The notes under the pieces were generated by a model. That model was given only the letters and a program-made list of their open reading frames with translations. It made no database searches and was not told the origin of the DNA. From the NCBI RefSeq assembly GCF_012396155.1, contig NZ_JAAXOY010000002.1:1-59867 (forward strand): a stretch of 59,867 bases of DNA. Reading direction: 5' to 3'. Position numbers and translations under genes: made by a program. Source of the stretch: Cellulomonas septica (GTDB lineage Bacteria > Actinomycetota > Actinomycetes > Actinomycetales > Cellulomonadaceae). Positions 15,433 to 26,300 of this stretch are shown piece after piece. Every line of letters starts with the position of its first letter. Within the stretch, counting starts at the first letter, position 1.

Positions 15433-16110
15433 TCACGCGAGGTCGGTGCACGCGCGGACCACCGCGAAGGTCGTCCGCACGGCGGTCTGCCCGCCCGGCA
15501 CCGCGCCGGTCGCCGCACCGTCCTCGGACATCCCCGGCTCCCACACCTCGAGCGTGTAGATCCCGGTGTCCAGCGCGAGCGTGAAGCCGAACGGGCCCAC
15601 GAGTCCGTTCGCGCCGGCCGTGGTGTACCCCTCGTCCACCACAGCGTCGCCTGACGTGACGCGCCACCGCAGCGTCCCCTCGAACGCGGTACCCGACCCG
15701 CGCACGTCGACGTCCGGGCCGGCGACGACCGCACCGGGTCGAGGAGCGTCGACGACGACGCCCACGGCCGACGAGCCGGTCGCTGGCGCGGAGGGCTCGA
15801 GGGTCGCACGCCCGAGGGGAACGCTGGTCGCGGTCCCCGGTGCCGTGGGAGCCGACAGGGCCGGAGCGCTGGGCGCACGTGCTCCTGTCGCGGGCGGGGC
15901 GAGAGACGACGTGGCGTCCGAGGCCGGCGCCGGCGCGGGTGCGGAGGGCGAGGTCTGCGTCGAGACCAGCGTGCCGCGCCTCTCCGGCTCGAGCGGGTCG
16001 GCATCCGGCGGCGTGCAGCCGCCGAGGATCGCGGTGACCGCAAGGGCAGCCGTGAGGAGCTGTACGCCCCGCTCACGGTGCGGCGGACGGACGGGCTGGT
16101 CGTGGCGCAT
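15433..16110 (-). CDS. Gmad2-domain lipoprotein
   Basis: The 225-residue protein has a signal peptide with lipobox ILGGC, a long Ala/Pro/Ser-rich linker (about residues 40-110), and a C-terminal Ig-like Gmad2 domain (VVVDAPRPGAVVAGPDVDVR, LRWRVTSGDAVVDEGY, GPFGFTLALDTGIYTLEVWE). Gmad2 and GerMN domains often occur fused in one secreted protein. Here they are separate lipoproteins at the two ends of a two-component operon. ATG 16110 follows GGAGGT. Box C lies about 125 bp upstream, so this may be the first gene of the unit Gmad2-regulator-kinase-GerMN. Confidence 0.8.
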   Translation of the reverse strand: MRHDQPVRPPHRERGVQLLTAALAVTAILGGCTPPDADPLEPERRGTLVSTQTSPSAPAPAPASDATSSLAPPATGARAPSAPALSAPTAPGTATSVPLGRATLEPSAPATGSSAVGVVVDAPRPGAVVAGPDVDVRGSGTAFEGTLRWRVTSGDAVVDEGYTTAGANGLVGPFGFTLALDTGIYTLEVWEPGMSEDGAATGAVPGGQTAVRTTFAVVRACTDLA

Positions 16111-16235
16111 GAGGACCTCCGATCGGCGCCGGCGGCCGCGGGGTGCGGCCGGACGGTACGCACGTGGACTGCGGTCCCACCGTGAGTGGCGCGGGTGTCG
16201 AGCTTCCACCGCAGAAGGCGACGCCAACGTCCGGC

Positions 16236-16260
16236 GTCACGTGTTCGTCATGCTCACGAC
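16236..16260 (-). promoter_or_regulatory. GTCA-repeat box C upstream of the two-component operon
   Basis: GTCA at 16236 and 16247 (11 bp apart) with the shared core ACG-TTCGTCATG; at the third position (16258) the sequence is GACA, so the outer unit is degenerate. It lies upstream of the Gmad2-regulator-kinase-GerMN genes on the minus strand, which suggests autoregulation. Confidence 0.55.
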
Positions 16261-16318
16261 ACGTCGGCGCCCCCGCTGATGACGGAGGTGCGACGAACGA
16301 CAGGAGGCCTGGGGTGGC

Positions 16319-17881
16319 TCAGTCCGAGTCGCGGACCGCGCGCGACTCGATGTCGTCGAGGACCTCGTCGGCCGCCTCCGGGCTCACGTCGCCCGCACTC
16401 CGAGCGTCGACCACCAGGTCACGCTCGACCTCGGCGGCACGGCGCAGGAGGTCGTCGAGCGTATTCTCGTCGCGGGAACCGTCAGGAACAGCGGCGCGGG
16501 CGTCCACCAGCGCGTCCTGTGCTGCCAGATAGCCCTCGTACTGCACCGTCACCGCGCGCCGCGCGGCGTCCGGCACGTCGGCCGAGAGCGAGCCGTCGCG
16601 CAGGGCGGTGAGAGCGGCGTCGGTCGCACGACGACGCAGCGCGCGAGCCTCCGCGGCGACGTCCGCCTCGGTGCCGACGCGCAGCCACGTCACGAGCGGC
16701 GCAAGTGTCAGTCCCTGCACGACGAGGGTGGCGAGCACCGCGACCAGCCCCACGAACACGATCGTGTGCCGGTCGGGGAAGTCCGCACCGGCCGCCGTCG
16801 AAGCCGGGACGGCGAGCGCGGTCGCGACCGTCACGACGCCACGCATCCCCGCCCACGACGCGACCACGCCCTCGCGCGGGCCGAGCGCCGACGCGTCCGT
16901 CGGGTCGGGCCACAGTCGCGTGAACCTCGTCGTGGGCATGATCCACACGAATCGCACGGCCACGAGCACGACGACGACGAGCGCGGCGAGCCCGACGGTC
17001 GCGCCGTCGATCTGCTCCTCCTCCAGCACCGCCGTGAGCTCGAAGCCGATGAAGACGAACACGAGGCTGGTGACGATGTAGTCGGCGTAACGCCACACGG
17101 CGCGTCCGAGCAGCCAACCGCCGGACGTGATCGCCCGGTGCCCGTAGGTGCGCAGGTACAGCCCGAGCGCCAGGACCGCGAGGACGCCCGAGCCTCCGAG
17201 ATGCTCCGCGAGCAGGTAGACGACGAATGGCGCAGCGAGCGTCACGGTCGTCTCCGGTGCCGCGAGGTGCAGGCGGGCGAGGGCAGCGCGGGTGACCACC
17301 CCGAACGCGAGCCCGAGAGCGACGCCGAGCCCGACGGCGAGGAGCAGGTCGACCCCGAGACCGGACGCGGAGAACTCACCGGCGACGACGGCCGCGACCG
17401 CCACGTTGTACATCACCAGCGCGGTCGCGTCGTTGAACATGCCCTCACCCTCGAGGACGGTGACGAGGCGTCCCGGCAGCCGCAGCCGCCGCGCGACAGC
17501 CGTCGCCGCGACCGGGTCGGGCGGGGCCACCACCGCCCCGAGCACCGCAGCCGGACCCCACGGGAGGCCCGCCGCGTGCGCCACGAGGGCGACCACCGCT
17601 GCCGTCACGACTGTCAGGCCGACGGCGAGGAAGGCGATCGGACGGACGTTCTGCCGGAAGTCGCGAGCGGTCGCCCGCTGCGTCGCCGCGAACAGCAGCG
17701 GTGGCAGCACGAGTGGGAGGATGACGTCGGGCTCGATGCGCGGCGAGGGCACGGCCGGCACCAGCGGCACGAGGAGCCCGAAGACGGTGAGCAGGACGGG
17801 CAGCGGGACGCGCAGGCGGTCGGCGAGCGGCGTGAGCGCCACCACGCCGGCCAGCAGCACGGCGACGACGACGGCGGACAT
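16319..17881 (-). CDS. CPA1-family Na+(K+)/H+ antiporter
   Basis: The 520-residue membrane protein has about 12 hydrophobic segments and the hallmark motifs of the CPA1 family: VLPPLLFAAT, GAVVAPPDPVAATAVARRL with the ion-binding Asp, LVTVLEGEGMFNDATALV, and SWAGMRGVVTVATALAVP. A soluble C-terminal tail of about 110 residues probably regulates it. It exchanges cytoplasmic Na+ or K+ for protons. ATG 17881 follows GGAGGT. It is divergent from the RsbW-like gene, and its neighbours are other membrane stress proteins. Confidence 0.92.
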   Translation of the reverse strand: MSAVVVAVLLAGVVALTPLADRLRVPLPVLLTVFGLLVPLVPAVPSPRIEPDVILPLVLPPLLFAATQRATARDFRQNVRPIAFLAVGLTVVTAAVVALVAHAAGLPWGPAAVLGAVVAPPDPVAATAVARRLRLPGRLVTVLEGEGMFNDATALVMYNVAVAAVVAGEFSASGLGVDLLLAVGLGVALGLAFGVVTRAALARLHLAAPETTVTLAAPFVVYLLAEHLGGSGVLAVLALGLYLRTYGHRAITSGGWLLGRAVWRYADYIVTSLVFVFIGFELTAVLEEEQIDGATVGLAALVVVVLVAVRFVWIMPTTRFTRLWPDPTDASALGPREGVVASWAGMRGVVTVATALAVPASTAAGADFPDRHTIVFVGLVAVLATLVVQGLTLAPLVTWLRVGTEADVAAEARALRRRATDAALTALRDGSLSADVPDAARRAVTVQYEGYLAAQDALVDARAAVPDGSRDENTLDDLLRRAAEVERDLVVDARSAGDVSPEAADEVLDDIESRAVRDSD

Positions 17882-18035
17882 CGGAACCTCCGGGGCCGGA
17901 CGACGTGAAGCGCGAGACGGCTCCATGGCACCACGGGCCAGGCGCACCCGGACGGGCGACGTGAACCGGCGGCTGAGCGGTCGCAGGGGTAGCCTCGCCC
18001 GCGGAACCGGGCCGGACAACACGAGGGACACCGCG

Positions 18036-18416
18036 ATGGAGCTTCACCTGCCGTCGCAGCCCCGGGCTGCGCGGCTGGGGCGTCGGTGGGTCCTCGAGCG
18101 CCTGCCCGCGGGCACAGACGTGCACGCGGTCCAGGTGATCGAGCTTCTCGTCAGCGAAGTCGTCACCAACGCGGTGAAGTACGGACGCGCGCCCGAGGGC
18201 CTGCGACTCGTGATGGAGCGGGAGCATCGAGCGATCACCGTGGCCGTGAGCGACGCGAACCCCACGCCGCCGCACGTCGTCGACCCACCGCCCACCACCG
18301 CCGGCGGACGCGGTGTCCTCCTGGTGGACCGGCTCGCCGACGCGTGGGGCGTGACGCACGACGCGGGCGTGAAGACCGTCTGGTTCCGCGTCGCCCTCGA
18401 CACCGCGCGCCGGTGA
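18036..18416 (+). CDS. RsbW/SpoIIAB-like ATP-binding protein
   Basis: This 126-residue single-domain GHKL ATPase has the N box VIELLVSEVVTNAVKYG, a G1-like VSDANPTPP segment, and GGRGVLLVDRLADAWGV. It has no receiver, HisKA or membrane segment. Such proteins are common in actinobacteria as anti-sigma kinases or stand-alone regulators that phosphorylate a STAS protein. The island STAS protein at 12149 is the nearest candidate partner. No sigma factor gene is in the window. The ribosome binding site before ATG 18036 is weak. Confidence 0.85.
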   Translation: MELHLPSQPRAARLGRRWVLERLPAGTDVHAVQVIELLVSEVVTNAVKYGRAPEGLRLVMEREHRAITVAVSDANPTPPHVVDPPPTTAGGRGVLLVDRLADAWGVTHDAGVKTVWFRVALDTARR

Positions 18417-18444
18417 GCGTGCCCTGCCGCTCGGTCGTGCGCGC

Positions 18445-18951
18445 TCAGCGGTCGTCGGGCTCGAGCGCCTCCCCGTCGCCGACCGCGCTCGTCGGGATCA
18501 CGCTCAGCGTGCCGTCCGTCTCCAGGACGACGCGAGCGACCTGGTCGAACCCGCCGACGCCGCTGCCGCGCACCGCCTGCCGGACTTCGGCGACGGTGAG
18601 CCGCTGGGCGGACATCGCGTCCCGGTCGAGCGTTCCGTCGCGCAGGACGGTCGTAGGCCCGGCCGTCACCACCGAACGACCCGGCCCGACGTGCGACGTC
18701 GTCCATGAGACGGTGAGCTGCAGGACCACCAGCACGAGGAACGCCGTGACGCCCTCGGTCCAGGAGACGTCGGAGCTCAGCAGGATCGTGGCGAGGGTCG
18801 ACCCGAGCGCGACGGTGACCACCAGGTCGAAGGCGTTGAGCTTGGCCAGCGTGCGCTTGCCCGACACCCGCAGCACGAGGACGAGCGCGAGGTAGGAAGC
18901 GGCGCCGACGACGACCACGCGCAGCACGTCGCCCCACGTGTCGAACCACAT
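18445..18951 (-). CDS. DUF421 (YetF-like) membrane protein
   Basis: The 168-residue protein has three N-terminal membrane helices, then the conserved DUF421 segment RVSGKRTLAKLNAFDLVVTV with GSTLATILL, and a soluble C-terminal domain (TVLRDGTLDRDAMSAQRLTV, VRQAVRGSGVGGFDQVARVV). Biochemical function is not established; relatives occur in stress and sporulation regulons. ATG 18951 follows GAGGAG. It lies 15 bp after the DUF389 gene on the same strand, so the two are likely one operon. Confidence 0.88.
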   Translation of the reverse strand: MWFDTWGDVLRVVVVGAASYLALVLVLRVSGKRTLAKLNAFDLVVTVALGSTLATILLSSDVSWTEGVTAFLVLVVLQLTVSWTTSHVGPGRSVVTAGPTTVLRDGTLDRDAMSAQRLTVAEVRQAVRGSGVGGFDQVARVVLETDGTLSVIPTSAVGDGEALEPDDR

Positions 18952-18966
18952 CGGCGTCTCCTCTCC

Positions 18967-20079
18967 TCACCGCCACCACTGTGCGTCGCGCGCGGGCGAC
19001 CAGCCATTCGTGGGCTCCGAGGGAACCCGCGAGAGCGTGGAGGAGGACTCGACGCGTTCGCCGAGCGTGTGGACGACGACGACGTCGGGCCCCCAAGGGA
19101 CGAGGTCGTCGACCCGGTCCTGGAGCTCGCCGACGGGGGGCAGCGCTCCCGGGCTGCGGACCTCGACGACCAGGTCGGTGCCTTGCCAGAAGACGCCCTC
19201 GACGTCGACGTCCTCGCCGGTGCTCGCCCACTCCTCCGCGGCGGCCGCGGTCTGGCTCAGCCAGAGCTGGGCGAGCGTCGCCTGGACGGTGTTCGCCGCC
19301 ATCGGCAGCGTCACCAGCACGACGGCGACGACGAGCACCACGTACGCCCGCCGGGGGCGCGCCAGCCCCAGTCGGCTGCGCTCCCGTCGGGCGGCGCGCA
19401 CGTATCCGGCAGTGGTGAGGACGATCGTCGTGGCGGTGACCAGCGCGACCGCGTTCGACCCGAACAGCAGCAGCGCACCGGCGGCCAGCGAGGGGGACCC
19501 TTCGCCGAGGCAGACGCCGACGACGCCGAGCGGTGGGACCAGCGAGATCGCGATGGCGATGCCCGGCAGCACGTCGCCGAGGTCGCGGCGCGTGATCGCG
19601 AGCGCGCCGGCGAGGCCGGTGGCGAACGCAGCGACGAGGTCGCCGAGCCCTGGCGACGTCCGGCCCGTGACCTGGGAGTTGGTGAGCACGTCGGTCGTCG
19701 ACGGCAGCGCGAGGGTGGCGGCCAACCCGAGGGCGACCACCACCGCCGTCCCGCCGAGCACGTAGACCACCGAACGCCAGACCCGGCGCGGTGCAAGAGT
19801 CACGATGCCGAGACCGATGCCCAGGATCGGCGTAGCCAGAGGCGCGACGATCATGGCGCCGATGACGGTCGCGGTGGAGTCGGTGACGACACCCGCGACG
19901 GCGATGAGGCCCGAGAGGACGAGCATCGACCAGAACCCGGAGCGCTTGGCGGCGGTGTCGCCGCTGTCGAGGTCGAGCCGTTCGGCGACCTCGCCGAGCG
20001 TGCGGCGCTGGTTCGTCGGGAGCAGCGCCTGGGCAAGACGCCGGACGCCCGTCCTGGACCCCTCTCCCCGTGGCTCCAT
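18967..20079 (-). CDS. DUF389 membrane protein
   Basis: The 370-residue protein has at least six membrane helices and the DUF389 core: FWSMLVLSGLIAVAGVVTDS, ATVIGAMIVAPLATPILGIG, and AIAISLVPPLGVVGVCLGEG. Family function is unknown. The C-terminal soluble region is acidic and hydrophilic. ATG 20079 follows GGAGAGGG and begins with a short cytoplasmic stretch. The longer open frame upstream is Arg-rich and unlikely. It probably forms an operon with DUF421. Confidence 0.85.
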   Translation of the reverse strand: MEPRGEGSRTGVRRLAQALLPTNQRRTLGEVAERLDLDSGDTAAKRSGFWSMLVLSGLIAVAGVVTDSTATVIGAMIVAPLATPILGIGLGIVTLAPRRVWRSVVYVLGGTAVVVALGLAATLALPSTTDVLTNSQVTGRTSPGLGDLVAAFATGLAGALAITRRDLGDVLPGIAIAISLVPPLGVVGVCLGEGSPSLAAGALLLFGSNAVALVTATTIVLTTAGYVRAARRERSRLGLARPRRAYVVLVVAVVLVTLPMAANTVQATLAQLWLSQTAAAAEEWASTGEDVDVEGVFWQGTDLVVEVRSPGALPPVGELQDRVDDLVPWGPDVVVVHTLGERVESSSTLSRVPSEPTNGWSPARDAQWWR

Positions 20080-20329
20080 GGCCCTCTCCGCTCGGTCCGC
20101 CGACGTCGTCCCGGTGTCGCGAGCATGACACTCGCACATGATCGAGGTCACAGCGCGTGATCCGGAGCGGGCGCGTGTCGCGCCCGCGCTCGACCTGCGC
20201 CGCGGCTGACTTCCCGGACGAACGGGACGGAGCCGGCGTGCTCGTCGAGAAAACGTCTGGCAACCTCGACCGTGGACGGCCACGTCGTCGTGGCCTCCAG
20301 GAGTGCACCGACTCGGGGGCGGAGCGCGG

Positions 20330-23300
20330 ATGGGCGACAGACGAACGGGTCACGGCCCGCGGCGCGACGTCCGGGGGCGTCGACGCTGGGCGGTCCTGGC
20401 CGCGCTCGCGCTCGTGCTCCCGACCCTCGTCGTCGCGGCGCTCCCCGCGGCGGCAGCCGACTGGGGGATTCAGAAGGTCGAGGTGAGCTCCGGGCCGTAC
20501 CAGCCGGGCGACCAGGTCCAGTGGGTCGTGACGGTGTCGTGCTCGGACCCGAACGCGTCGCCGTGCACGAACGCGGTGCTGACCGACCCGTTGCCGGACG
20601 GCATCGAGCTGGTGAGCGCCTCGATCCAGAGCGGGCCGCCGGGCGGCACGATCACGGCGGACACCGGCACCGATACCGTGACCTACACCAACCCGAGCGT
20701 GCCGAACGGCGCACAGGCGCAGATCGTGATCACGGCGCAGATCGCCGACGACATCTCGTTCGACCAGAGCGGCGTGCCGATCACGAACACGGCCACGGTC
20801 ACCGCGGACAACGCGGCGCAGCAGTCGGCGAGCGACGCCGTCACCCCGACGGTGCCGCTGCAGATCAGCTCGAGCACGACCAAGGAGATCGCGCCGCCGG
20901 GTGCGGTCGCGAGGCCGGGGACACCGGCGACGATCACGCTGGGCAGCACGAACACGTCGAACGACGCCGTCGACACCCTCGTGATCCAGGACCCCGTCGA
21001 CCCGACGGCGGACCCGAACCCGTTCACGTACCTCGAGTACGACAGCATCGGCACCGTCGTGCTCCCGCCGAACGCCGACAACGTGATCGAGGAGTACTGG
21101 GACGGCGCGGAGTGGCTCCCGCTCGACGCGGCCGTCGACCCCGCCGACGTGCAGGGGGTGCGCTACACGTTCAGCGGCGACATCCAGCCCGGCGCCACGG
21201 CGAGCGTGCCTGTCAACGTGGTGCAGAGCGATGCGGTCACCGAGCTCACGGCGCAGACGACGGTCGCCAACGACACGTCATCGGTCGTCACCCATCCGAC
21301 CGGCGGCACCTCGACGCCGACCACCGCGGACGACACCTACGTCATCACGCCGCCGAACAACAGTGTCACGGCCCGCAAGAGCTTCGACCCGTCGACCGTC
21401 AGCGCGGGGGAGCCGACGACCGTGACGATCGGGGCGACCAACGACGGCGACCCGACGACGTCGATGTCGATCACCGAGCCGTCCCCCGGCACGCCGAGCC
21501 CGTTCGAGGGCGACAACCCGCTGACGTTCGTCGGGTTCGGACCGTCCGGGGACGGCACCGGCGTGCAGTGGCCGGCGGACGCGGACGCGGCCAGCGTGAC
21601 GTTCACTTGCGCCGAGGGCCCGACCCTGACGCTCGACGCGACGGCGCCGGACACGCTCCCGAACCCGCCGCCCGGCTGCACAATTGTCGGGTTCACGGTC
21701 GAGTTCACGGGCGACATCGTGACGGGCGGCGACGCGTCGGTCCCGTTCGTGGCCGACACCGACCCGGACCAGGTCGTCGAGGACGTCACCCACCCGAACG
21801 AGATCACCGCGGACATCCCGAACGCGACCGGCACCGCGTCGGCGGACCTGGTGACGCTCACCGACCGCCTCGCCACGCAGACGACCAAGAACATCTCGCC
21901 GTCGATCATCCCGGCCTTCCCCGGGCAGACCGTCCTCGTCCAGCTGCCCAGCCAGCTCCTGCCGTTCGGACCGGACGGCTCGACGACCGACGCCGAGGAC
22001 GTCGTCATCCAGGACCCGACGGACCCCACGAACCCGGGCCCCTTCTGGGGCGACTTCACGGCCACCGCGGTGCGCTCGACCGACGTCCCCCCGGGCGCGA
22101 CGCTGACCATCAGCTACTGGGACGGCACCGCATGGGTCACCGATCCCGACTGCGGCACGTTCACCGGCCCGACCACCGTCAGCTGCGACCTGCCTCCTGA
22201 CGCGCAGGGCGTGCAGTTCGCGTACCACTCGGACGCCGGGTTCCCCCCGGGCGAGAACTTCCAGCCGAACTTCTTGGCGACGTACGACGGCCCTCCCGAC
22301 CAGGACGCCCCGCTGACGAACTGCGGCGCCTCGAGCGCGTCGACGGCAGCCGTCGGCGCCACGCCACCCGCCGAGGGTTGCGCGGCCGTCGACCCGTTCC
22401 CCGTCGACCCCGATCCGGGTGACCTCGACTTCATCGACAAGACGTTCCTCGGCGCCGATCCCGTCACCGTCCGCGCGCGCACCGAGGACCAGGTCACCGC
22501 GCAGCTCACCTGGTCGACGAACGGGTTCGTCGGGGTGCAGTCGATGGTGCTCAGCGACATCGCCGACCCCGCGACGACGACGATCGCCCAGTCGTTCTAC
22601 GACGCGTTCGACCTGGTCCGCGTCGAGGCGGTCGACCCCGCCGTCGACCCCCTGATCCCGTACGACGCCATCACGGGGGTGGAGCTGTTCGTCGGCGGCG
22701 CGTGGGTGGACGCGGCGGGCGACCCGTGCAGCGTCGCCGCGCCCTGCGACGGGTCCTTCCCCGGGTACACCCTCACGGCCGACGAGCGGGAGGACGCGAC
22801 CGCGGTCAGGCTCACGTACGTCGAGTCGCCGACCCGCGGCACGGTGGACCCGACCGCACCGCAGCCGGGCGAGGGCGTCGCGCGCTCGACCCAGGCCGAC
22901 GGCCGGCACCTGAACCTGACGTTCCAGGTGCGCGACGAGCGGCGCAGCGACGGCTCACCCGTGCTCGGGTCGACCAACGGGACGATCTACAACGTCCCGA
23001 CGGACCCCGGGCTCGTTGACGACACCGCGCGCGGCACGGCGACGTTCGGTGACAACGAGTACACCGACACCGATGCGGACGACGTGCTGATCCTCGACCA
23101 GCCGATCAACGTCGGGATCGACAAGACCTGGACCGGCGGCCCTCTGTCGGTGCCGCCCGAGGGCACCCCGGCCGACGCCTACCCGTCGACGACTGTCCAG
23201 GTCACGGCCACGAACAACTCCGTCGCGCGCGTCGACACCATGCGGATCGCGGAGCCTTCCGCGCCGGACCCCGGCGGGGTCGTCGAGGTCGGGGCGGCGC

Positions 23301-26300
23301 CCGGTACGTCCCCGTTCGACGTGTTCACGCTGACGGGCATCTCCGTCGTCCCCCCGGCGGGGACCGCCCCCGTGGGGGACCCCGACTTCCCGGACGGGGG
23401 AGTCACCGTCGTCCTGACGTCCGTCGGGGGAACGACCGCCGAGCTCACCGAAGCTGAGGCGGAGGCCCTGACGGCTGCCGAGCTCGCGGACGTCGTCGGC
23501 GTCGAGGCCCGGTTCGACGGCCGGATCACGTCGGGGGCGCAGGGCGTGCTCGACCTGACGCTGCTGCTCCGCGAGTTCGACCGCTACGACCCGACCACCC
23601 GCGTGAACGTCGCGGACTACTCGCCGGTGCCGAACAGCGCCGGTGCCGAGGTGGCCGACCCCGGCGGCACGCCCGGCAGCCAGGACCCGCAAGCGTGGGA
23701 CGACGCCACGATGGAGCTCGACGACGCGGAGATCAGCATGGTCGTCGGCAAGTCGTTCACCCCGGCGACGGTCGTCGAGCCGGGCTCGGACGCGGAGGAC
23801 AACCCGACCTCCGTCCTGGCCCTCACCGGCCAGCCGACCGGGCCGTCGCGTGCGGTGAGCATGACGCTGGTCGACGTCGACGGCAGCTTCTGGAACCAGT
23901 ACGACCTCGTCGGCTTCGACGCCTCGACGCTGACGGCGCCGATCGACCGGGTGCGGGTCGACGCGTACACGGGCGGCACGTACGACCCGGGCACGGACAC
24001 GTTCGTCGGCGGCACCTGGACGAACGGCACGCCCGGGACCACGTTCTCGCTCCCGGCCGGGGTCGCCGCCGCCGACGTGACCGGCGTGCGGTTCACCTTC
24101 ACGCGGTCCGACGGGGCGATCTGGGAGAACCCCGCCAACCCGACCCAGGCCGTGAACCTCGAGGTGCAGGTGCGTGACACCCTGCGCTCGGACCCCGCGA
24201 CGCCGGTGCCGACGGACCTCGCGGGCAACCTCGCGGCGCCGGGGGAGACCGCGGCCGGCCTCGCGACGAACGACGTCGACGGCACCGTGACCGGGGCGGA
24301 CCTGGTCGTGAACCCGGACGACCCGACGGGCCCGCTCGTGCCGGTCAGCGCCGACGAGACGGCGCAGGCGACGATCACCTACGCGCACGCCACCAACGCC
24401 GTGCAGGTCGTCAAGACCTTCGCAGGCGTCGTGACGGGCGGGACTCAGCCGCCCGACGCGGTGTTCCCGATGGCGATCGCCGTGACGAACACCGGCAACC
24501 GGCCGATCTTCGACCTCGACGTGGTCGACGACCCCATGCCTGCCGACGCCGACGGAGCACAGCTCCGGCTCGCGGAGGGCGTCGACGACCCCTTCAGCTA
24601 CGCGCTGACCGGGGCGGCGCCCACACCGCCGAACGGAGACCCGCTGCCCACGACCGACGCCGGCACGGACGGCGACGTCACCGTGACGCAGGGCGGCGAC
24701 CTCGAGAGCCTCGAGTTCACGATCCCCGACGACGCCGTGCTCGAGGTCGGCCAGACCTACACGATCACCGTGCTCGTCCAGTTCCGGGTCGGGCTGCCCG
24801 CGGGCACGGTCGTGCTCAATACGACCGGCGTGACCGGAGACCGGCCGTGGGACGGCTGCGCCACGCGCCTCGACCCCGCGACAGGGCAGTGCCAGGCGGA
24901 CGCCGACGTGACCCCGATCCCGGCAGCGGTCCTCAGCCAGGCGAAGCTCGTCAAGGCGACAGCCGACGACGAGCTCGACGTCCTCGTCGACCCCGACGCA
25001 CCGACGCCGCCCGCCGGCGGCTGCGTCCCGGACGCGGACGGCTTCTACGCCTACCCGTGCACGCCCGTGATCGCGCCCGGTCACGACGAGACGTGGCGGA
25101 TCGTCGTGAACAACGTCGGCAACCTGCCGCTGAACAAGGTCGTCATCTACGACCGTCTCCCGATCCCGGGCGACACGGGCTCGTACGCGAGCTCCGCCCG
25201 CGGCTCGCAGTTCCGCCCGATCCTCGACCCGAACGTGCCGCCCCTCGCGGTCAACGTCCCCTCGGACGCGACCGTGACTTTCTGGTACTCCACGACGCAG
25301 AACTACTGCATGACGGACCTCACGGACCCCCTCAACGAGCCGTCGTGCCCGACCGACGACGCGACGACGGGCTGGGTGCAGCTCACGGGCTCGGAGACCG
25401 ACGCCGTCTACGAGTCGATCGTGGCGTTGAAGGCCGTCATCAGCTTCCCGGAGAGTGACCCGTTCACCCCGGGCGAGTCCATCGCGCTCGAGGGTGCCAC
25501 GACGACACCCGCCGAGGTGCCCGACACGGGCGGCCGGTCCATCGCGTGGAACTCGGCGGCCGCCTCCGGCGTCGTCGTGACGCCGCTGGGGGACCTCAAC
25601 CTCCTGCCGACGGAGGGTACGAAGGTCGGCGTCGCCACCGCCAGCGGCCCGCTCGAGGTCACCAAGGAGGTCACGGGCGACGGCGCAGCGTACGCCCCGG
25701 ACGCGTTCGACCTGTTCGTCCAGTGCACGTCGGCGGTGGGCACGTGGCAGGAGACCGTCCTCGACCCGATCCCGGTCACCGTGACACCCGGCACCCCGCT
25801 CACCGTGCTGAACCTCCCGTACGGCGCGCAGTGCACGATCACCGAGGACGGCAGCGACGGGCAGACCGAGCTGCTCGTCGGCACGGTGACGATCGAGAGC
25901 GAGACGGCGCCGACCCTCATCACGGCCGTCAACCGCTACGACCTCACGAGCCTCCAGCTGTCCAAGGCGGTCGAGAGCGAAGCGCTCGACCAGGACGGCG
26001 ACCCCGTGCCGTTCGGCCCGTTCGAGGTCACCGTCGAGTGCCGCTTCCTCGGCCAGGACGTCTTCGCCGACGGCTACGACGCCGACGACCCGATGGTCCT
26101 CGAGCTCGACGACGGCGACACCGTCGCGCTGACCGGCCTCCCGGTCGGCGCGACCTGCACGGTCGCCGAGACTGGCACCGGCGGCGCCACCTCGGTCGCA
26201 CTGTCGGTCCAGCAGGCGGGCGGTGACCCGGTCGTCACGGACGGCACGTCGACCGACGTCGTCCTCGGCGGCGAGGTGACGGGCGAGGCCGCCAACGACG

